Positions 1 through 9,138 are shown, counted from the first letter of the stretch. The stretch is DNA of 56,074 bases from Telmatospirillum sp. (GCA_031291415.1 JARLJB010000118.1:1-56074), one strand, 5' to 3'. Numbers and translations: made by a program. Notes: generated by a model from the letters alone, not told the origin.

Positions 1-108
1 GCTGACCACGGCACCAGGCGCAAACGCCGCGGCGACGATCGCCCGCTTTTGTTCGTCGCTCCACGAGCGGCGCCGTTCTGCACCGGTCAGAATTTGGACT
101 TGGGTCAT
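1..108 (-). CDS. tnpA: IS66 family accessory protein TnpA, N-terminal fragment
   Basis: This reading frame starts at an ATG (106-108, minus strand) and runs off the left edge after 36 codons. It begins MTQVQILTGAERRRSWSD and continues with EQKRAIVAAAFAPG. The GAERRR(R/S)W-[ST]-x-E-x-K pattern followed by an alanine-rich helix and FxPGAxV is the helix-turn-helix N-terminus of IS66 OrfA/TnpA, the small DNA-binding protein encoded ahead of TnpB and the DDE transposase TnpC. Only the start is present, so whether the element is intact cannot be judged. The frame is open throughout the visible part. Confidence 0.75.
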   Translation of the reverse strand, partial: MTQVQILTGAERRRSWSDEQKRAIVAAAFAPGAVVS

Positions 109-265
109 CGCACCGTCTCTAACACCGGTGCAAACGACACTGCTTGCACCGCTGCTAAATCAGGCCCGATCAAAGGACCCCTGACAAGGCGGCCGTCACC
201 GGAGGGATACACCCGGTCCCCATCCGACACCCGACATTCCACAAACGGCTCTACCCGGCCGTTAC
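1..265 (-). mobile_element. Left-edge fragment of an IS66-family insertion sequence
   Basis: The minus strand contains the start of an IS66-type tnpA (1-108), preceded by about 157 bp of leader. Read on the minus strand from position 265, the sequence begins GTAACGGCCGGG, which resembles the GTAA-type terminal repeats of IS66 elements, so I place the outer end of the element at 265/266. The remainder lies beyond the window. The tnpA identification is firm; the exact end is inference, because the other inverted repeat and the 8-bp target duplication cannot be seen. Confidence 0.5.
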
Positions 266-365
266 GCAGTGGATGCGGCATCGCCAATGTGATGGATGTC
301 TGTCTTAGCCCGATGTGCCAGGTCCGGACCTTCCGGAAACGTATTCGCGCCGTTCCTTCCAAAGT

Positions 366-1091
366 TCACTGGTATCTGGCCAGGATTTTGTCATAGGTCC
401 CGTCAGCCTTGATTTCGTCAATTGCTCCCCGAAGGCTCTTGACCAGATCGGGCGCGCAGACTTTGGAACAGGCGAGATAGGAACCAACCTTTGCCACCGG
501 CGGCCCGACTATGATGTCGGTCGTGTCGGGCTGCTGTTTGAGGACCCACTTCAAAACCGGAATCGAATCGAACCAGGCATCGGCACGCCCTCGTCTCAGC
601 AGCTCCAGCACGCTCGTCAAAGTGTGGACCTCGAAGAGCTGACTATCGGCAAACCCCTGCCTGGGAAGAGCGAGCCGTCCGATGGAGGCGCGTAACAGCG
701 CGATTTTCTGGAATTTGACCAGACCTTCGGCGTAACTCGAAACCGTGTTTCCAACCGTCGCGAAACCCAGCCCCACGTCGATGACGGGGGCGATCCAGGT
801 GAAGTGGTCTTCCCGCTCCGCCGTGCGCGACAGCGGAGCGATCAACAGATCGACACCATCGGCAACCATGGCTTGCTCGCGAACCCAGGGATCGAAATGC
901 AGATTGACCGTATGTCCGGTCCGTTTTGCCGCCTCCAGGACGACATCCCCGACGATTCCATGCATCCCCTCCTGCGGCATGGTCAGGGGAGGCGCCTCGC
1001 TGGCATAGAGCTGCAAATCACGCGCAAACCCAGAGTGAGTTGCCACCAGCATTGTCGCGATCGCCACAGCAATCGCCAAACCACATCTCAT
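366..1091 (-). CDS. Periplasmic solute-binding protein, ABC transporter SBP family 3 type
   Basis: A 241-residue protein with a clear signal peptide (about residues 1-23, hydrophobic run then HSGFA before RDLQLY). The mature part opens with a beta-strand and the PPLT segment typical of family 3 extracellular solute-binding proteins, continues with GIVGDVVLEAAKRTG, and ends with the usual GAIDEIKADGTYDKILARY helix. Such proteins bind amino acids or similar small polar solutes in the periplasm. No permease or ATPase gene is adjacent, so this is either an orphan binding protein or a sensor-like relative. The ligand cannot be predicted. It is divergent from the acid phosphatase gene and lies beside the IS66 fragment, which marks this as an accessory region. 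Confidence 0.8.
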   Translation of the reverse strand: MRCGLAIAVAIATMLVATHSGFARDLQLYASEAPPLTMPQEGMHGIVGDVVLEAAKRTGHTVNLHFDPWVREQAMVADGVDLLIAPLSRTAEREDHFTWIAPVIDVGLGFATVGNTVSSYAEGLVKFQKIALLRASIGRLALPRQGFADSQLFEVHTLTSVLELLRRGRADAWFDSIPVLKWVLKQQPDTTDIIVGPPVAKVGSYLACSKVCAPDLVKSLRGAIDEIKADGTYDKILARYQ

Positions 1092-1349
1092 GGCGGAGAT
1101 CCCTCCCCGGAATCCGACCTTTCCCTGATGAGCGTCTCGATCTCCGACGTCTTTGCTGACGTCTTTTCTATAGCGTAGCCCAGTTTGCGGTCTTCCAGAA
1201 GCGCCAAGCCGCGCCTCTGGTCTGTTCTGTCCATCTGAACGGCACCGGTCTCAATGTAGAATCATTCCATTTTTCATTAAGCGTTCACACAGAACTCCCG
1301 GCTGATTGCGATAGGTTCCTGCGGCCACTGTTGGAGCAACCACACCGCC
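1092..1349. promoter_or_regulatory. Divergent intergenic region between binding protein and acid phosphatase genes
   Basis: These 258 bp separate two divergently transcribed genes and must hold both promoters. I see a direct repeat of GACGTCTTT at 1146-1154 and 1158-1166 (12-bp period, about one helical turn), which could be a regulator site for the minus-strand gene. No convincing -35/-10 pair stands out. No Pho box was recognised, so phosphate control of the phosphatase is not supported by sequence. Confidence 0.3.
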
Positions 1350-2951
1350 ATGACCGCGCAAGACACAGAATTGGACCTTCACCTCAGTCGTCGCAAGCTG
1401 CTCGCCGCCGCCGGCATCGGTGGAGGCGCCGTGGTTGCGGCGTCCCTCATTGGAGCCGGAGACGCCGAGGCCGCAGCCCTCACGCGCCGATCGTCCGCCG
1501 ATCCGGTGGCCACACCTCCGGTCTCCGGACTGCATCTGCAGTTCGGCGCCGATGCATCGGCGGAGATGGTGGTGTCCTGGCACACGCTGCAACCGGTTGA
1601 CAATCCCCGCGTCGCGCTTGGGCGTCTCGACGGCCGGCTTGAGAAAACCGTCGTGGCCTTGGGGACCAGCTATACCGACGCGAAGTCCGGCCAGATCGTC
1701 TACGCCCACCACGCGAAGCTCGACGGACTGCAGGCGGACAAGGCCTATTTATACGCGGCGCTGCACGACGGCGCCGAACCGGAATTTGGGACGTTCCGCA
1801 CCTCGCCGCGGGGACGCGCACCGTTCACCTTCACCAGCTTCGGTGACCAGGGAACGCCTACTCTGGGTAAGAAGTATGTGCCACCCGCCGGTGTAACGAT
1901 GCCCAATCCACCCTATGTGAATGACAATCTCGGCTCGCCGGCCGCGGGCGATACCACGCAGGGCGTCGAGCGGCTGCAGCCTTTGTTCCATCTGTTCAAC
2001 GGTGATCTCTGCTACGCCAATCTTGCCGACGACCGGGTGCGCACGTGGTGGGATTTCTGGGAGAACAACAGCCGCAGCGCCCGCAACCGTCCGTGGATGC
2101 CGTCAGCCGGCAACCATGAGAACGAGTTGGGCAACGGACCGATCGGCTATCAAGCCTATCAGACCTACTTCTCGCTGCCGCCGTCGGCAGGACAGACGGA
2201 GGTGACGCGTGGGCTTTGGTATGCCTTCACCGCCGGTGCGGTTCGGGTGATCAGTATTGCCAATGACGACGTCACCTACCAGGACGCCGGCAACTCCTAT
2301 GTCCGCGGCTATTCCTCCGGCGCCCAGAAGGCTTGGCTGGAAAAGGAATTGGCCGCCGCCCGTCGCGATCATGATGTCGACTGGGTCGTGGTCTGCATGC
2401 ACCAGGTCGCCATCTCGACAGCCGACCTGTTCAACGGTGCGGACCTTGGTATCCGCGAGGAATGGGTACCATTGTTCGACAGATACGGCGTCGACCTCGT
2501 TGTCTGCGGGCACGAGCACCACTACGAGCGCTCGCACCCGATCCGCGGACAGGAATCGAACACCACGCTCACACCGGTCGTCGCGGCGACCGCCACCGAC
2601 GTGATCGACACCAGCCAGGGAACCGTGCACATGGTCATCGGCGGCGGCGGAACCTCCGCTCCGTCGAACCAGTTGTTCTTCAACCCGCCGCAATGCCGGG
2701 TGATCACCTCGGTCGGCGAACCCGACCCGGCCACAGGCAAGCGTCCGCCGGTTTATGTGAGGGAGCAGGCACCCTGGTCGGCGGTGCGCAACGCCGCGCA
2801 TTCCTATGGGTTCGCGGCATTCACCGTTGATCCGGGACCACATCGCGGCGGCACCACCACCATCAAGGTCACATATTACGACGTGGTCGGGCCGGGCGGT
2901 CAACTGGCGGCCTTCGAAACCTTCATGCTGCAGCGGCCTCGCCGCGACTAG
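1350..2951 (+). CDS. Tat-exported purple acid phosphatase family metallophosphoesterase
   Basis: A 533-residue secreted phosphatase. Residues 13-18 (SRRKLL) followed by a hydrophobic stretch and an alanine-rich cleavage region form a twin-arginine signal, so the protein probably folds in the cytoplasm and is exported by Tat. Residues about 55-152 resemble the fibronectin-like N-terminal domain of purple acid phosphatases (MVVSWHT, then FRTSP). The dinuclear metal motifs follow in order: GDQG (165-168), GDLCY (218-222), GNHE (254-257), VCMH (348-351) and GHEHHYER (387-394). All expected ligand residues seem present, so it should hydrolyse phosphomonoesters in the periplasm or outside the cell. 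It stands alone, followed by a large inverted repeat. The substrate is unknown. Family assignment is secure. Confidence 0.9.
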   Translation: MTAQDTELDLHLSRRKLLAAAGIGGGAVVAASLIGAGDAEAAALTRRSSADPVATPPVSGLHLQFGADASAEMVVSWHTLQPVDNPRVALGRLDGRLEKTVVALGTSYTDAKSGQIVYAHHAKLDGLQADKAYLYAALHDGAEPEFGTFRTSPRGRAPFTFTSFGDQGTPTLGKKYVPPAGVTMPNPPYVNDNLGSPAAGDTTQGVERLQPLFHLFNGDLCYANLADDRVRTWWDFWENNSRSARNRPWMPSAGNHENELGNGPIGYQAYQTYFSLPPSAGQTEVTRGLWYAFTAGAVRVISIANDDVTYQDAGNSYVRGYSSGAQKAWLEKELAAARRDHDVDWVVVCMHQVAISTADLFNGADLGIREEWVPLFDRYGVDLVVCGHEHHYERSHPIRGQESNTTLTPVVAATATDVIDTSQGTVHMVIGGGGTSAPSNQLFFNPPQCRVITSVGEPDPATGKRPPVYVREQAPWSAVRNAAHSYGFAAFTVDPGPHRGGTTTIKVTYYDVVGPGGQLAAFETFMLQRPRRD

Positions 2952-2968
2952 ACAGAAACAAATTACCA

Positions 2969-3063
2969 GAGTGGCACCGGCGTCTCTGCCGGTGTTCCGG
3001 CGTGAGCCGGAAAGGGTCCGTCCGCTTGGCGGCGGCACACCGGCAGGGACGCCGGTGCCACTC
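2969..3063. repeat. Long imperfect inverted repeat with internal hairpin (REP/MITE-like)
   Basis: Two 27-bp arms, 2969-2995 and 3037-3063, are inverted copies with one mismatch (core GTGGCACCGGCGT). Between them lies a second perfect stem, TCCGGC (2996-3001) with loop GTGA and GCCGGA (3006-3011). Transcribed from either strand it would fold into a large branched hairpin, and it sits 18 bp after the acid phosphatase stop codon, where it could end transcription or protect the mRNA. The GC-rich 'GTGGCACCGGCGTC..GCCGGTG' pattern looks like a dispersed intergenic palindrome. The rest of the 2952-3315 gap shows nothing else recognisable. Confidence 0.8.
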
Positions 3064-3315
3064 GTGTTTCATTCAGGGCGGGTCGGCCCCAAGGCCGGTG
3101 GCGAACTAATACCAAGTGCCGAATCGGTTGGTCGGCTCAGCAAAAAATGGCAGGATGCCGCGCGGATGCCCATCGAGAAGATATCGCGGCATTTGCCAAT
3201 CATTGTGTCGGGTGACATCGATGCTTTAAGGGCCTGTTGATAGACAACCTTAGTCGTTTGTCGGGCGCCGGCCTCCCCTATGCACTTTTATCGCCTGGTC
3301 TTAAGGAGAAATCCC

Positions 3316-3867
3316 ATGCGACGTATTTTGTGGGCGGCTCTGGCCGTCCTGCTGTCCGCTTCCGCCTGTCTCGCGCAAGACGCATCCTCCGGCGCGACGG
3401 CCGCGACCCGATCCTTGTCGCCGGCCGATATGCTGAAGCGGACCCATGACCAAACCGACGCGATGGCGGCGCGCCTGGCCAAGGATGGCGGTCCGTCCGA
3501 GGACTGGTTGCTGCTGGCGCGGTCCTATCTGCAATTCCGCGAATTCGACAAGGCCAAGGATGCGGCGCGCCAGGCGATCTCCCGGAAGCCCAAGGATATC
3601 GAAGCCCGTATGGTGTTGGCCGAGGCGCAAATCGCCGGAACGTCGCATGCCGGACGGTTACCCGACGATTTCGTGGCGACGATGCGAGAGGTCCTCGATA
3701 TCGATCCGACGAATGGCAGCAGTCTCTATTACGTCGGATTGGCCGAGAGCGAGGCCGGGCATTCCAGCCAGGCGAGGGAGCTCTGGGGAAAGCTGTTGGC
3801 AAGCCTGCCGGCCGACGATCCGCGACGGGTCGACCTCAACAAACGTCTTGAGGCGCTTCCACAATAG
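3316..3867 (+). CDS. Exported TPR-repeat protein (CcmI/CycH-like C-terminal TPR module)
   Basis: A 183-residue protein. I start it at the ATG at 3316 because AAGGAG lies 8 bp upstream and the sequence then opens with a signal peptide (MRRILWAALAVLLSASACLA, cut before QDASS); an in-frame ATG at 3280 would add a charged segment before it. The mature part holds helical tetratricopeptide-like repeats (EDWLLLARSYLQFREFDKAK, then repeats around residues 80-150). The arrangement resembles the periplasmic TPR half of the cytochrome c maturation factor CcmI, but there are no ccm genes nearby and the N-terminal CcmI membrane part is missing. I call it only a periplasmic TPR protein, probably a protein-interaction module. 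Function unknown. Confidence 0.7.
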   Translation: MRRILWAALAVLLSASACLAQDASSGATAATRSLSPADMLKRTHDQTDAMAARLAKDGGPSEDWLLLARSYLQFREFDKAKDAARQAISRKPKDIEARMVLAEAQIAGTSHAGRLPDDFVATMREVLDIDPTNGSSLYYVGLAESEAGHSSQARELWGKLLASLPADDPRRVDLNKRLEALPQ

Positions 3868-4175
3868 TCAACACAACCAAAGCGTTCATATAGAAACGCT
3901 CGAAAACCGTATTTTTTTTGGGTAATATTTGGGGGCACGGAGTGATTATGAAGAATTGGTCGAGGAAAACGACCCGCCGGACCGCACCGCTACCAAAATT
4001 CCATGGATATTGTAAGGGTATTTCCGGTAACCGGCGTAACAAGCCGGTCCCTGATGCTGGCCTCTCTCTTGTCGCTATTTAATGGTCAGTGGTCTTGGCA
4101 TCGGTGAGGGAAATGCCCATTTCGGCTTCAGTAGACAAAGTGAAACAAAAAGCAGTGCAACGGATGGCGTGTCGC
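3868..4175. other. Intergenic stretch without recognised gene
   Basis: About 308 bp between the TPR gene and the tRNA-Asp promoter. The first part (3900-3945) is AT-rich with a run of eight T at about 3912, unlike the GC-rich surroundings. Short frames here have no ribosome-binding site or recognisable product. I see no repeat or hairpin of note. Confidence 0.5.
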
Positions 4176-4204
4176 TTGACAGGTTGGTGACCCTGGATTA
4201 CACC
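4176..4204 (+). promoter_or_regulatory. Candidate sigma70-type promoter of tRNA-Asp
   Basis: A perfect -35 hexamer TTGACA (4176-4181) is followed after 16-17 bp by TTACAC/TACACC as a weak -10. The predicted start, near 4210, is about 20 bp before the mature tRNA 5' end, a normal distance for a tRNA gene. The GC-rich CCTCCCGC stretch just after the -10 resembles a stringent-control discriminator. Confidence 0.5.
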
Positions 4205-4229
4205 TCCCGCACCCGCGCAGGGTTGTCGT

Positions 4230-4306
4230 GGGGGTGTAGCTCAGTTGGTTAGAGCGTCGGCCTGTCACGCCGAAGGTCGCGGGTTCGAGTCCCGTCACTC
4301 CCGCCA
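4230..4306 (+). tRNA. tRNA-Asp (anticodon GTC)
   Basis: A complete 77-nt cloverleaf with encoded CCA. The acceptor arm pairs GGGGGTG (4230-4236) with CACTCCC (4296-4302), with one G-T pair, followed by the discriminator G and CCA (4304-4306). The D arm contains AGCTCAGTTGGTTAGAGC. The anticodon stem TCGGC/GCCGA encloses the loop CTGTCAC, giving anticodon GTC, which reads GAC and GAT. The T arm holds GGGTTCGAGTCCC. No further tRNA follows. Confidence 0.97.
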
Positions 4307-4375
4307 TCCCGCCGTCGCTTTACGTTTCGGCTCATAAACTTTTAGTAGGAGGACATTGCCACTTAATCTCCTAGT

Positions 4376-4404
4376 TTGACGCCTTGCGGTCCATTGTTTA
4401 ACAT
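4376..4404 (+). promoter_or_regulatory. Candidate promoter of the nuo operon
   Basis: TTGACG (4376-4381), a 17-bp spacer and TAACAT (4399-4404) form a good sigma70-type pair. Transcription would begin near 4411, giving a leader of about 90 nt before nuoA (4500). It is the best match between the tRNA and nuoA. A start site has not been shown; the call rests on hexamer match and spacing. Confidence 0.5.
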
Positions 4405-4499
4405 TTCCCTCAGATCTGTTTGACGAGACCGATGCCATGGCGTGAACTTGGCAAGTGGTCGATGTCGTTCTCGGATCTATCTAGGTGGAGGGCTAAGAC

Positions 4500-4865
4500 A
4501 TGGACGCGATGCTCCTTGAATACCTCCCGATACTTCTATTCCTTGGCATTGCTGTGGTTTTGGCCGCCATCTGCCTTGGTGCCTCGTGGCTCGTGGCCCG
4601 TCAGAAGCCTGATGTGGCCAAGGAGTCGGCCTACGAATGCGGCTTCGACGCATTCGATGACGCGCGATCGAAGTTCGAGGTGCGGTTCTATCTCGTCGCC
4701 ATTTTGTTCATCATCTTCGATCTCGAAGTGGCATTCCTCTTTCCCTGGGCGGTATCGCTCGGGAAAATCGGATTGTTCGGTTTCTGGTCGATGATCGGGT
4801 TCCTTGGGATCCTGACGGTCGGCTTCATTTACGAGTGGAAGAAGGGAGCGCTGGAATGGGAGTGA
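4500..4865 (+). CDS. nuoA: NADH-quinone oxidoreductase subunit A
   Basis: A 121-residue membrane subunit of respiratory complex I. Three transmembrane helices are visible (about 7-29, 63-83, 92-111). Between the first two is the conserved loop with [19 protein letters not shown], the segment that includes the key cysteine and acidic residues near the quinone site. Length is normal. The start ATG follows GGAGGG at good spacing. It is the first gene of a colinear nuoA-N set, and its end overlaps the start of nuoB by 10 bp, so the two are probably translationally coupled. Confidence 0.97.
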   Translation: MDAMLLEYLPILLFLGIAVVLAAICLGASWLVARQKPDVAKESAYECGFDAFDDARSKFEVRFYLVAILFIIFDLEVAFLFPWAVSLGKIGLFGFWSMIGFLGILTVGFIYEWKKGALEWE

Positions 4866-5383
4866 CGACTCCGACGGTCCCTGGGCCACAAGATCCCCTC
4901 TTGCAGACGGCCGCCGACGAGCTCAATCGCAAGGGATTCCTTCTTTCGTCCGTCGACGCCCTGGCCAACTGGGCGTTCACCGGGTCGATGTATCCAATGA
5001 CGTTCGGGCTCGCCTGCTGCGCAGTGGAAATGATCCATTCCGCTTGTTCGCGCTATGACCTCGACCGCTTCGGCGTGGTATTTCGGCCAAGTCCGCGCCA
5101 GTCGGACGTGATGATCGTCGCCGGGACCCTGACCAACAAGATGGCTCCGGCGTTACGCAAGGTCTACGACCAAATGCCGGAACCCCGCTGGGTGATTTCC
5201 ATGGGGTCGTGCGCCAATGGCGGGGGGTATTACCACTATTCCTATTCGGTGGTGCGTGGTTGCGACCGTATCGTGCCTGTCGACATCTATGTGCCCGGAT
5301 GCCCGCCCACGGCGGAAGCGCTGTTGTACGGCATCCTTCAACTTCAGAAAAAAATCAGGCGTACCCATACCATCGCGCGCTGA
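4856..5383 (+). CDS. nuoB: NADH-quinone oxidoreductase subunit B (N2 cluster)
   Basis: A 175-residue peripheral-arm subunit that carries the terminal [4Fe-4S] cluster N2, which reduces ubiquinone. The ligands are visible: the tandem cysteines in GLACCAVEM (C54, C55), C119 in MGSCANGGG, and C149 in [12 protein letters not shown] chose the ATG at 4856 ([10 protein letters not shown]) over an in-frame upstream ATG at 4835, because the latter would lie deep in nuoA. It overlaps nuoA by 10 bp. It interacts with NuoC, NuoD and NuoI at the quinone site. Confidence 0.96.
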   Translation: MGVTTPTVPGPQDPLLQTAADELNRKGFLLSSVDALANWAFTGSMYPMTFGLACCAVEMIHSACSRYDLDRFGVVFRPSPRQSDVMIVAGTLTNKMAPALRKVYDQMPEPRWVISMGSCANGGGYYHYSYSVVRGCDRIVPVDIYVPGCPPTAEALLYGILQLQKKIRRTHTIAR

Positions 5384-5407
5384 ATTTCTGTCCACCGGCG
5401 AGTGACC

Positions 5408-6001
5408 ATGACGCAAGCTCTGCAAGACTTAGGCGACTATATCTCCGCTGCGCTGTCCCAGGAGGTGCTTTCGACCGCGCTGCCGAAGGGTGAACTGGTG
5501 ATCAGCGTGCGCGCAGCGGCAATCGGCAAGGTCCTGATGTTCCTGCGCGATGACACCAACTGTCAGTTCAAGCAGCTGATGGACATCACGGCGGTCGATT
5601 TTCCCGAACGTGAACAGCGTTTCGAGGTGGTCTACAACCTGTTGTCGCTGAAGCATAATCAGCGTATTCGCGTCAAGGCCTCCACCCACGAGGATACTCC
5701 GGTGCCGACGGTGACCGGGATTTTTTCAACGGCCGACTGGTTCGAACGCGAAGTCTGGGACATGTTCGGCGTTGTCTTCTCGGACCATCCCGATCTTCGA
5801 CGGATTTTGACCGATTACGGCTTCGAAGGGCATCCCTTGCGCAAGGACTTTCCTCTCACAGGCTTCGTCGAGCGGCGCTACGACGACGAACAAAAGCGGG
5901 TCGTCTACGAGCCGGTGAAACTCGTCCAGGATTTTCGCAATTTTGATTTTCTCAGTCCCTGGGAAGGCCTCTTGCCCGGCGATGAAAAGGCGGAGGGGTA
6001 A
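5408..6001 (+). CDS. nuoC: NADH-quinone oxidoreductase subunit C (30 kDa)
   Basis: About 197 residues, the 30-kDa-type peripheral-arm subunit that packs against NuoD. The family signature is present around residues 110-135: [20 protein letters not shown] followed by [20 protein letters not shown]. No redox cofactor is bound. A GTG at 5402 is in frame two codons before the ATG at 5408; I prefer the ATG ([10 protein letters not shown] region) but the difference is trivial. nuoC and nuoD are separate genes here, not fused as in enterobacteria. nuoD follows after 5 bp. Confidence 0.96.
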   Translation: MTQALQDLGDYISAALSQEVLSTALPKGELVISVRAAAIGKVLMFLRDDTNCQFKQLMDITAVDFPEREQRFEVVYNLLSLKHNQRIRVKASTHEDTPVPTVTGIFSTADWFEREVWDMFGVVFSDHPDLRRILTDYGFEGHPLRKDFPLTGFVERRYDDEQKRVVYEPVKLVQDFRNFDFLSPWEGLLPGDEKAEG

Positions 6002-6006
6002 GCCCG

Positions 6007-7185
6007 ATGTCCGAATCCGAAATCAAAAGCTACTCGATTAATTTCGGGCCGCAGCATCCGGCGGCGCACGGTGTCATGCGCATGGTCCTCGAGATGTCGG
6101 GAGAGGTGGTCGACCGCGTCGATACCCATATCGGTCTTTTGCACCGCGGAACGGAAAAGCTCATCGAGTACAAGACCTATATGCAGGCCGTCCCTTATTT
6201 CGACCGGCTGGACTATGTCTGTCCGATGAATCAGGAACATGCCTTTTGCCTGGCGGTCGAAAAGCTGTTGGGCATCGAGGCTCCGCCGCGGGCTCAGTTC
6301 ATCCGCGTTCTCTATGACGAGATCGGCCGCGTCACCAATCATCTGCTGAACACCACGTCCTTCGCTCTCGATGTCGGTGCGATGTCGCCGATGCTCTACG
6401 GTTTCGAAGAGCGTGAAAAGCTGATGGCGTTCTACGAGAGGATTTCCGGGGCGCGCCTGCATGCCGCTTTCTGCCGGATCGGCGGTGTGGCGGCCGATAT
6501 GCCGGCCGGATTGGCCGAGGATATTCTGGCCTGGACCGAGACTTTCCCCAAGGTGCTGGCCGATATCGAGGATCTGCTCAACGAGAATCGCATCTTCAAG
6601 CAGCGGACCATCGACATCGGTATCGTTTCCGCGCAGGAGGCGCTCGACTGGGGATTTTCCGGGCCCAATCTGCGGGCCTCCGGTCTGGCTTGGGATCTGC
6701 GCAAGTCGCAACCATATGCGGTCTACGACCAGCTCGATTTCGATATTCCGATCGGCAAGAACGGTGACTGCTACGACCGCTTCAATGTTCGTATCGAGGA
6801 GATCAAGCAGTCCGTCCGGCTTATCCGCCAATGCCTCGAAAAAATGCCGGAAGGACCGGTGCGGATCGACGATCGCAAGATTTCGCCGCCGCCGCGCGCC
6901 GAGATGAAAAGCTCGATGGAAGCGTTGATCCACCATTTCAAGCTTTTCACCGAGGGATTCCATGTGCCGGCCGGCGAGACTTATACGGTCATCGAGACGC
7001 CAAAGGGTGAGTTCGGAGTCTATTTGATCTCCGATGGCAGCAACCGTCCCTATCGCTGCAAGATCCGGCCGCCGGCCTTCGCCCACTTGCAGGGGATCGA
7101 CTTCATGTCGAGGGGACATATGCTCGCCGATGTGGTGGCAAACATCGGTTCCATTGACATTGTTTTCGGTGAGATCGATCGATGA
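6007..7185 (+). CDS. nuoD: NADH-quinone oxidoreductase subunit D (49 kDa)
   Basis: A 392-residue subunit related to the large subunit of [NiFe] hydrogenases, forming most of the quinone-binding cavity. Near the start, [14 protein letters not shown] carries the conserved histidine loop that contacts quinone. [12 protein letters not shown] and [15 protein letters not shown] follow, and the C-terminus shows [19 protein letters not shown] and the final [10 protein letters not shown]. The hydrogenase nickel cysteines are absent, as expected. The stop codon overlaps nuoE by 4 bp. Confidence 0.97.
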   Translation: MSESEIKSYSINFGPQHPAAHGVMRMVLEMSGEVVDRVDTHIGLLHRGTEKLIEYKTYMQAVPYFDRLDYVCPMNQEHAFCLAVEKLLGIEAPPRAQFIRVLYDEIGRVTNHLLNTTSFALDVGAMSPMLYGFEEREKLMAFYERISGARLHAAFCRIGGVAADMPAGLAEDILAWTETFPKVLADIEDLLNENRIFKQRTIDIGIVSAQEALDWGFSGPNLRASGLAWDLRKSQPYAVYDQLDFDIPIGKNGDCYDRFNVRIEEIKQSVRLIRQCLEKMPEGPVRIDDRKISPPPRAEMKSSMEALIHHFKLFTEGFHVPAGETYTVIETPKGEFGVYLISDGSNRPYRCKIRPPAFAHLQGIDFMSRGHMLADVVANIGSIDIVFGEIDR

Positions 7186-7811
7186 GCAGCAGCGCGGAAC
7201 AATCCTATCAGCCGGCGAGTTTCACCTTCACCGACGAGAACTTGATCAAGGCCAAGGCGTTCATTGCCAAGCATCCGGATGGTCGCCAGCGAAGCGCGGT
7301 GATCCCGCTGCTCGACCTGGCGCAACGGCAGGAGGGGTGGGTTTCGCTGGCCGCGATGGACTATCTGGCCGGGATGCTGGGCATGGCTCCCATCGAGGTC
7401 TACGAGGTTGCCACCTTCTATTCGATGTTTCAGTTGAGGCCCGTCGGCCGATATCACTTGCAGGTCTGCACCAATCTGCCCTGCATGCTGCGGGGGTCCG
7501 CCGATATCGTCGAGACCTGCGAGAAGGAACTGGGCGTCAGTCTCGGCGAGACGACACCCGATGGTCTGTTCACCCTGTCCGAGGTCGAATGTCTTGGCGC
7601 CTGCGTGAATGCCCCGGTGATCTGGATCGGCGACGAATACTACGAAGATCTTGACGTCGAGAGCGTCAAGACCGTGATCAGAGCCCTTAAACGCGGCGAG
7701 ACGCCGAAGCCCGGTTCTCAGAAGGGGCGTAGCGGTGCCGAGCCGCTGGGGGGGCAGACCACCTTGTTGACGCCACCGGCCGAACAGCAAAACCGGGAGG
7801 GGGGTGCCTGA
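7182..7811 (+). CDS. nuoE: NADH-quinone oxidoreductase subunit E (24 kDa, N1a cluster)
   Basis: A 209-residue thioredoxin-fold subunit that binds the [2Fe-2S] cluster N1a beside the FMN domain. All four ligands are present: C96 and C101 (VCTNLPCML) and C137 and C141 ([10 protein letters not shown]). After residue 170 there is a 35-residue Gly/Gln/Thr-rich tail ([12 protein letters not shown]...) that looks disordered and is longer than in many relatives. The last codons overlap the region upstream of nuoF, whose ribosome-binding site (GGGAGGGGGG) lies inside this tail. Confidence 0.96.
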   Translation: MSSSAEQSYQPASFTFTDENLIKAKAFIAKHPDGRQRSAVIPLLDLAQRQEGWVSLAAMDYLAGMLGMAPIEVYEVATFYSMFQLRPVGRYHLQVCTNLPCMLRGSADIVETCEKELGVSLGETTPDGLFTLSEVECLGACVNAPVIWIGDEYYEDLDVESVKTVIRALKRGETPKPGSQKGRSGAEPLGGQTTLLTPPAEQQNREGGA

Positions 7812-7812
7812 G

Positions 7813-9138
7813 ATGCTCCACGACAAGGATCGCGTCTTCACCAATCTCTACGGCCAGAAAGACTGGCGCCTGGCCGGTGCGAGAAGTCGTGGCGACTGGG
7901 ACGGTACCAAGGATATCCTCGACAAGGGTCGCGACTGGATCATCGATGAGATGAAGACGTCGGGTTTGCGCGGGCGCGGCGGCGCCGGCTTCCCGACCGG
8001 TCTCAAATGGTCCTTCATGCCCAAGGAAGTCGGGGCGCGGCCGCATTATCTGGTGGTCAACGCCGACGAGGGGGAGCCCGGAACCTGCAAGGATCGCGAC
8101 ATCATTCGTCACGATCCGCACAAGCTGGTCGAAGGTTGCCTGCTGGCCAGCTTCGCCATGCGGGCGCACACCTGCTACATCTACATCCGGGGCGAATTCA
8201 TCCGCGAGGCGGCGCATCTGCAGACGGCTATCGACGAAGCCTATGCCGCCGGCCTGATCGGCAAGAACGCCTGTGGTTCCGGCTGGGATTTCGATCTTTT
8301 CCTCTATCGTGGCGCCGGCGCCTACATCTGTGGCGAGGAAACCGCGCTGATTCAGTCGTTGGAGGGCCGTAAAGGGCAGCCGCGTCTGAAGCCGCCGTTC
8401 CCGGCCGGTGTCGGCCTCTATGGTTGCCCGACGACGGTCAACAATGTCGAATCAATCGCCTTCGCGCCGACCATTTTGCGTCGTGGCGCCGCCTGGTTCG
8501 CCGGTCTCGGTCGTCCGAAGAATAGTGGCACCAAGGTCTTCTGCATTTCCGGCCATGTCGAGCGGCCTTGCAATGTCGAAGAGGAAATGGGCATTCCGCT
8601 CAGGGAACTGATCGAGAAGCATGCCGGCGGCGTGCGCGGCGGTTGGGACAATCTGCTGGCGATCATTCCCGGCGGGGCGTCGGTGCCGGTGCTGCCAAAG
8701 TCGATTTGTGACAGCGTGCTGATGGATTTCGACAGCCTGCGCGACGTGCGTTCGGGGTTGGGGACCGCGGCGGTGATGGTCATGGATAAATCGACCGATA
8801 TCGTCCGCGCCATTACCCGGTTGTCCAAGTTCTACAAACACGAAAGCTGTGGTCAGTGCTCTCCCTGTCGGGAGGGAACCGGTTGGCTGTGGCGGGTCAT
8901 GGAGCGGATGTGCACCGGTCACGCCACCAGCCAGGAGATCGATACCCTGGAAGAGGTGACCCGGCAGATCGAAGGCCACACCATCTGCGCCTTGGGTGAT
9001 GCCGCGGCTTGGCCGATTCAGGGGCTGATCCGCAGTTTCCGCCCGGAAATGGAACGGCGTATCGCCGAAGCCCGTGCCAGTGCGCGGCCCGCGCTTATCA
9101 ACGAGTCTGTCGGCGAAGCCGACGGTGCTGCCGCCTGA
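7813..9138 (+). CDS. nuoF: NADH-quinone oxidoreductase subunit F (NADH-binding, FMN, N3)
   Basis: The 51-kDa subunit, 441 residues from the chosen start, which oxidises NADH through FMN and passes electrons to cluster N3. [10 protein letters not shown] (54-63) is the FMN/NADH glycine loop. [14 protein letters not shown] and [11 protein letters not shown] plus the later HTICALGD cysteine hold the [4Fe-4S] cluster. I start at ATG 7813 ([14 protein letters not shown]), which matches the usual alphaproteobacterial N-terminus; an in-frame GTG at 7804 overlaps nuoE and lies too close to the Shine-Dalgarno sequence. Confidence 0.96.
   Translation: MLHDKDRVFTNLYGQKDWRLAGARSRGDWDGTKDILDKGRDWIIDEMKTSGLRGRGGAGFPTGLKWSFMPKEVGARPHYLVVNADEGEPGTCKDRDIIRHDPHKLVEGCLLASFAMRAHTCYIYIRGEFIREAAHLQTAIDEAYAAGLIGKNACGSGWDFDLFLYRGAGAYICGEETALIQSLEGRKGQPRLKPPFPAGVGLYGCPTTVNNVESIAFAPTILRRGAAWFAGLGRPKNSGTKVFCISGHVERPCNVEEEMGIPLRELIEKHAGGVRGGWDNLLAIIPGGASVPVLPKSICDSVLMDFDSLRDVRSGLGTAAVMVMDKSTDIVRAITRLSKFYKHESCGQCSPCREGTGWLWRVMERMCTGHATSQEIDTLEEVTRQIEGHTICALGDAAAWPIQGLIRSFRPEMERRIAEARASARPALINESVGEADGAAA

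Noticed and set aside
105-362. Minus-strand frame of 85 codons overlapping the IS66 leader
   Set aside because: It crosses the proposed IS end and is not a known IS66 product. Treated as leader sequence.
4420-4794. Plus-strand frame of 124 codons overlapping nuoA
   Set aside because: Out of frame with nuoA, Trp/Arg/Ser-rich, no family. Shadow frame.
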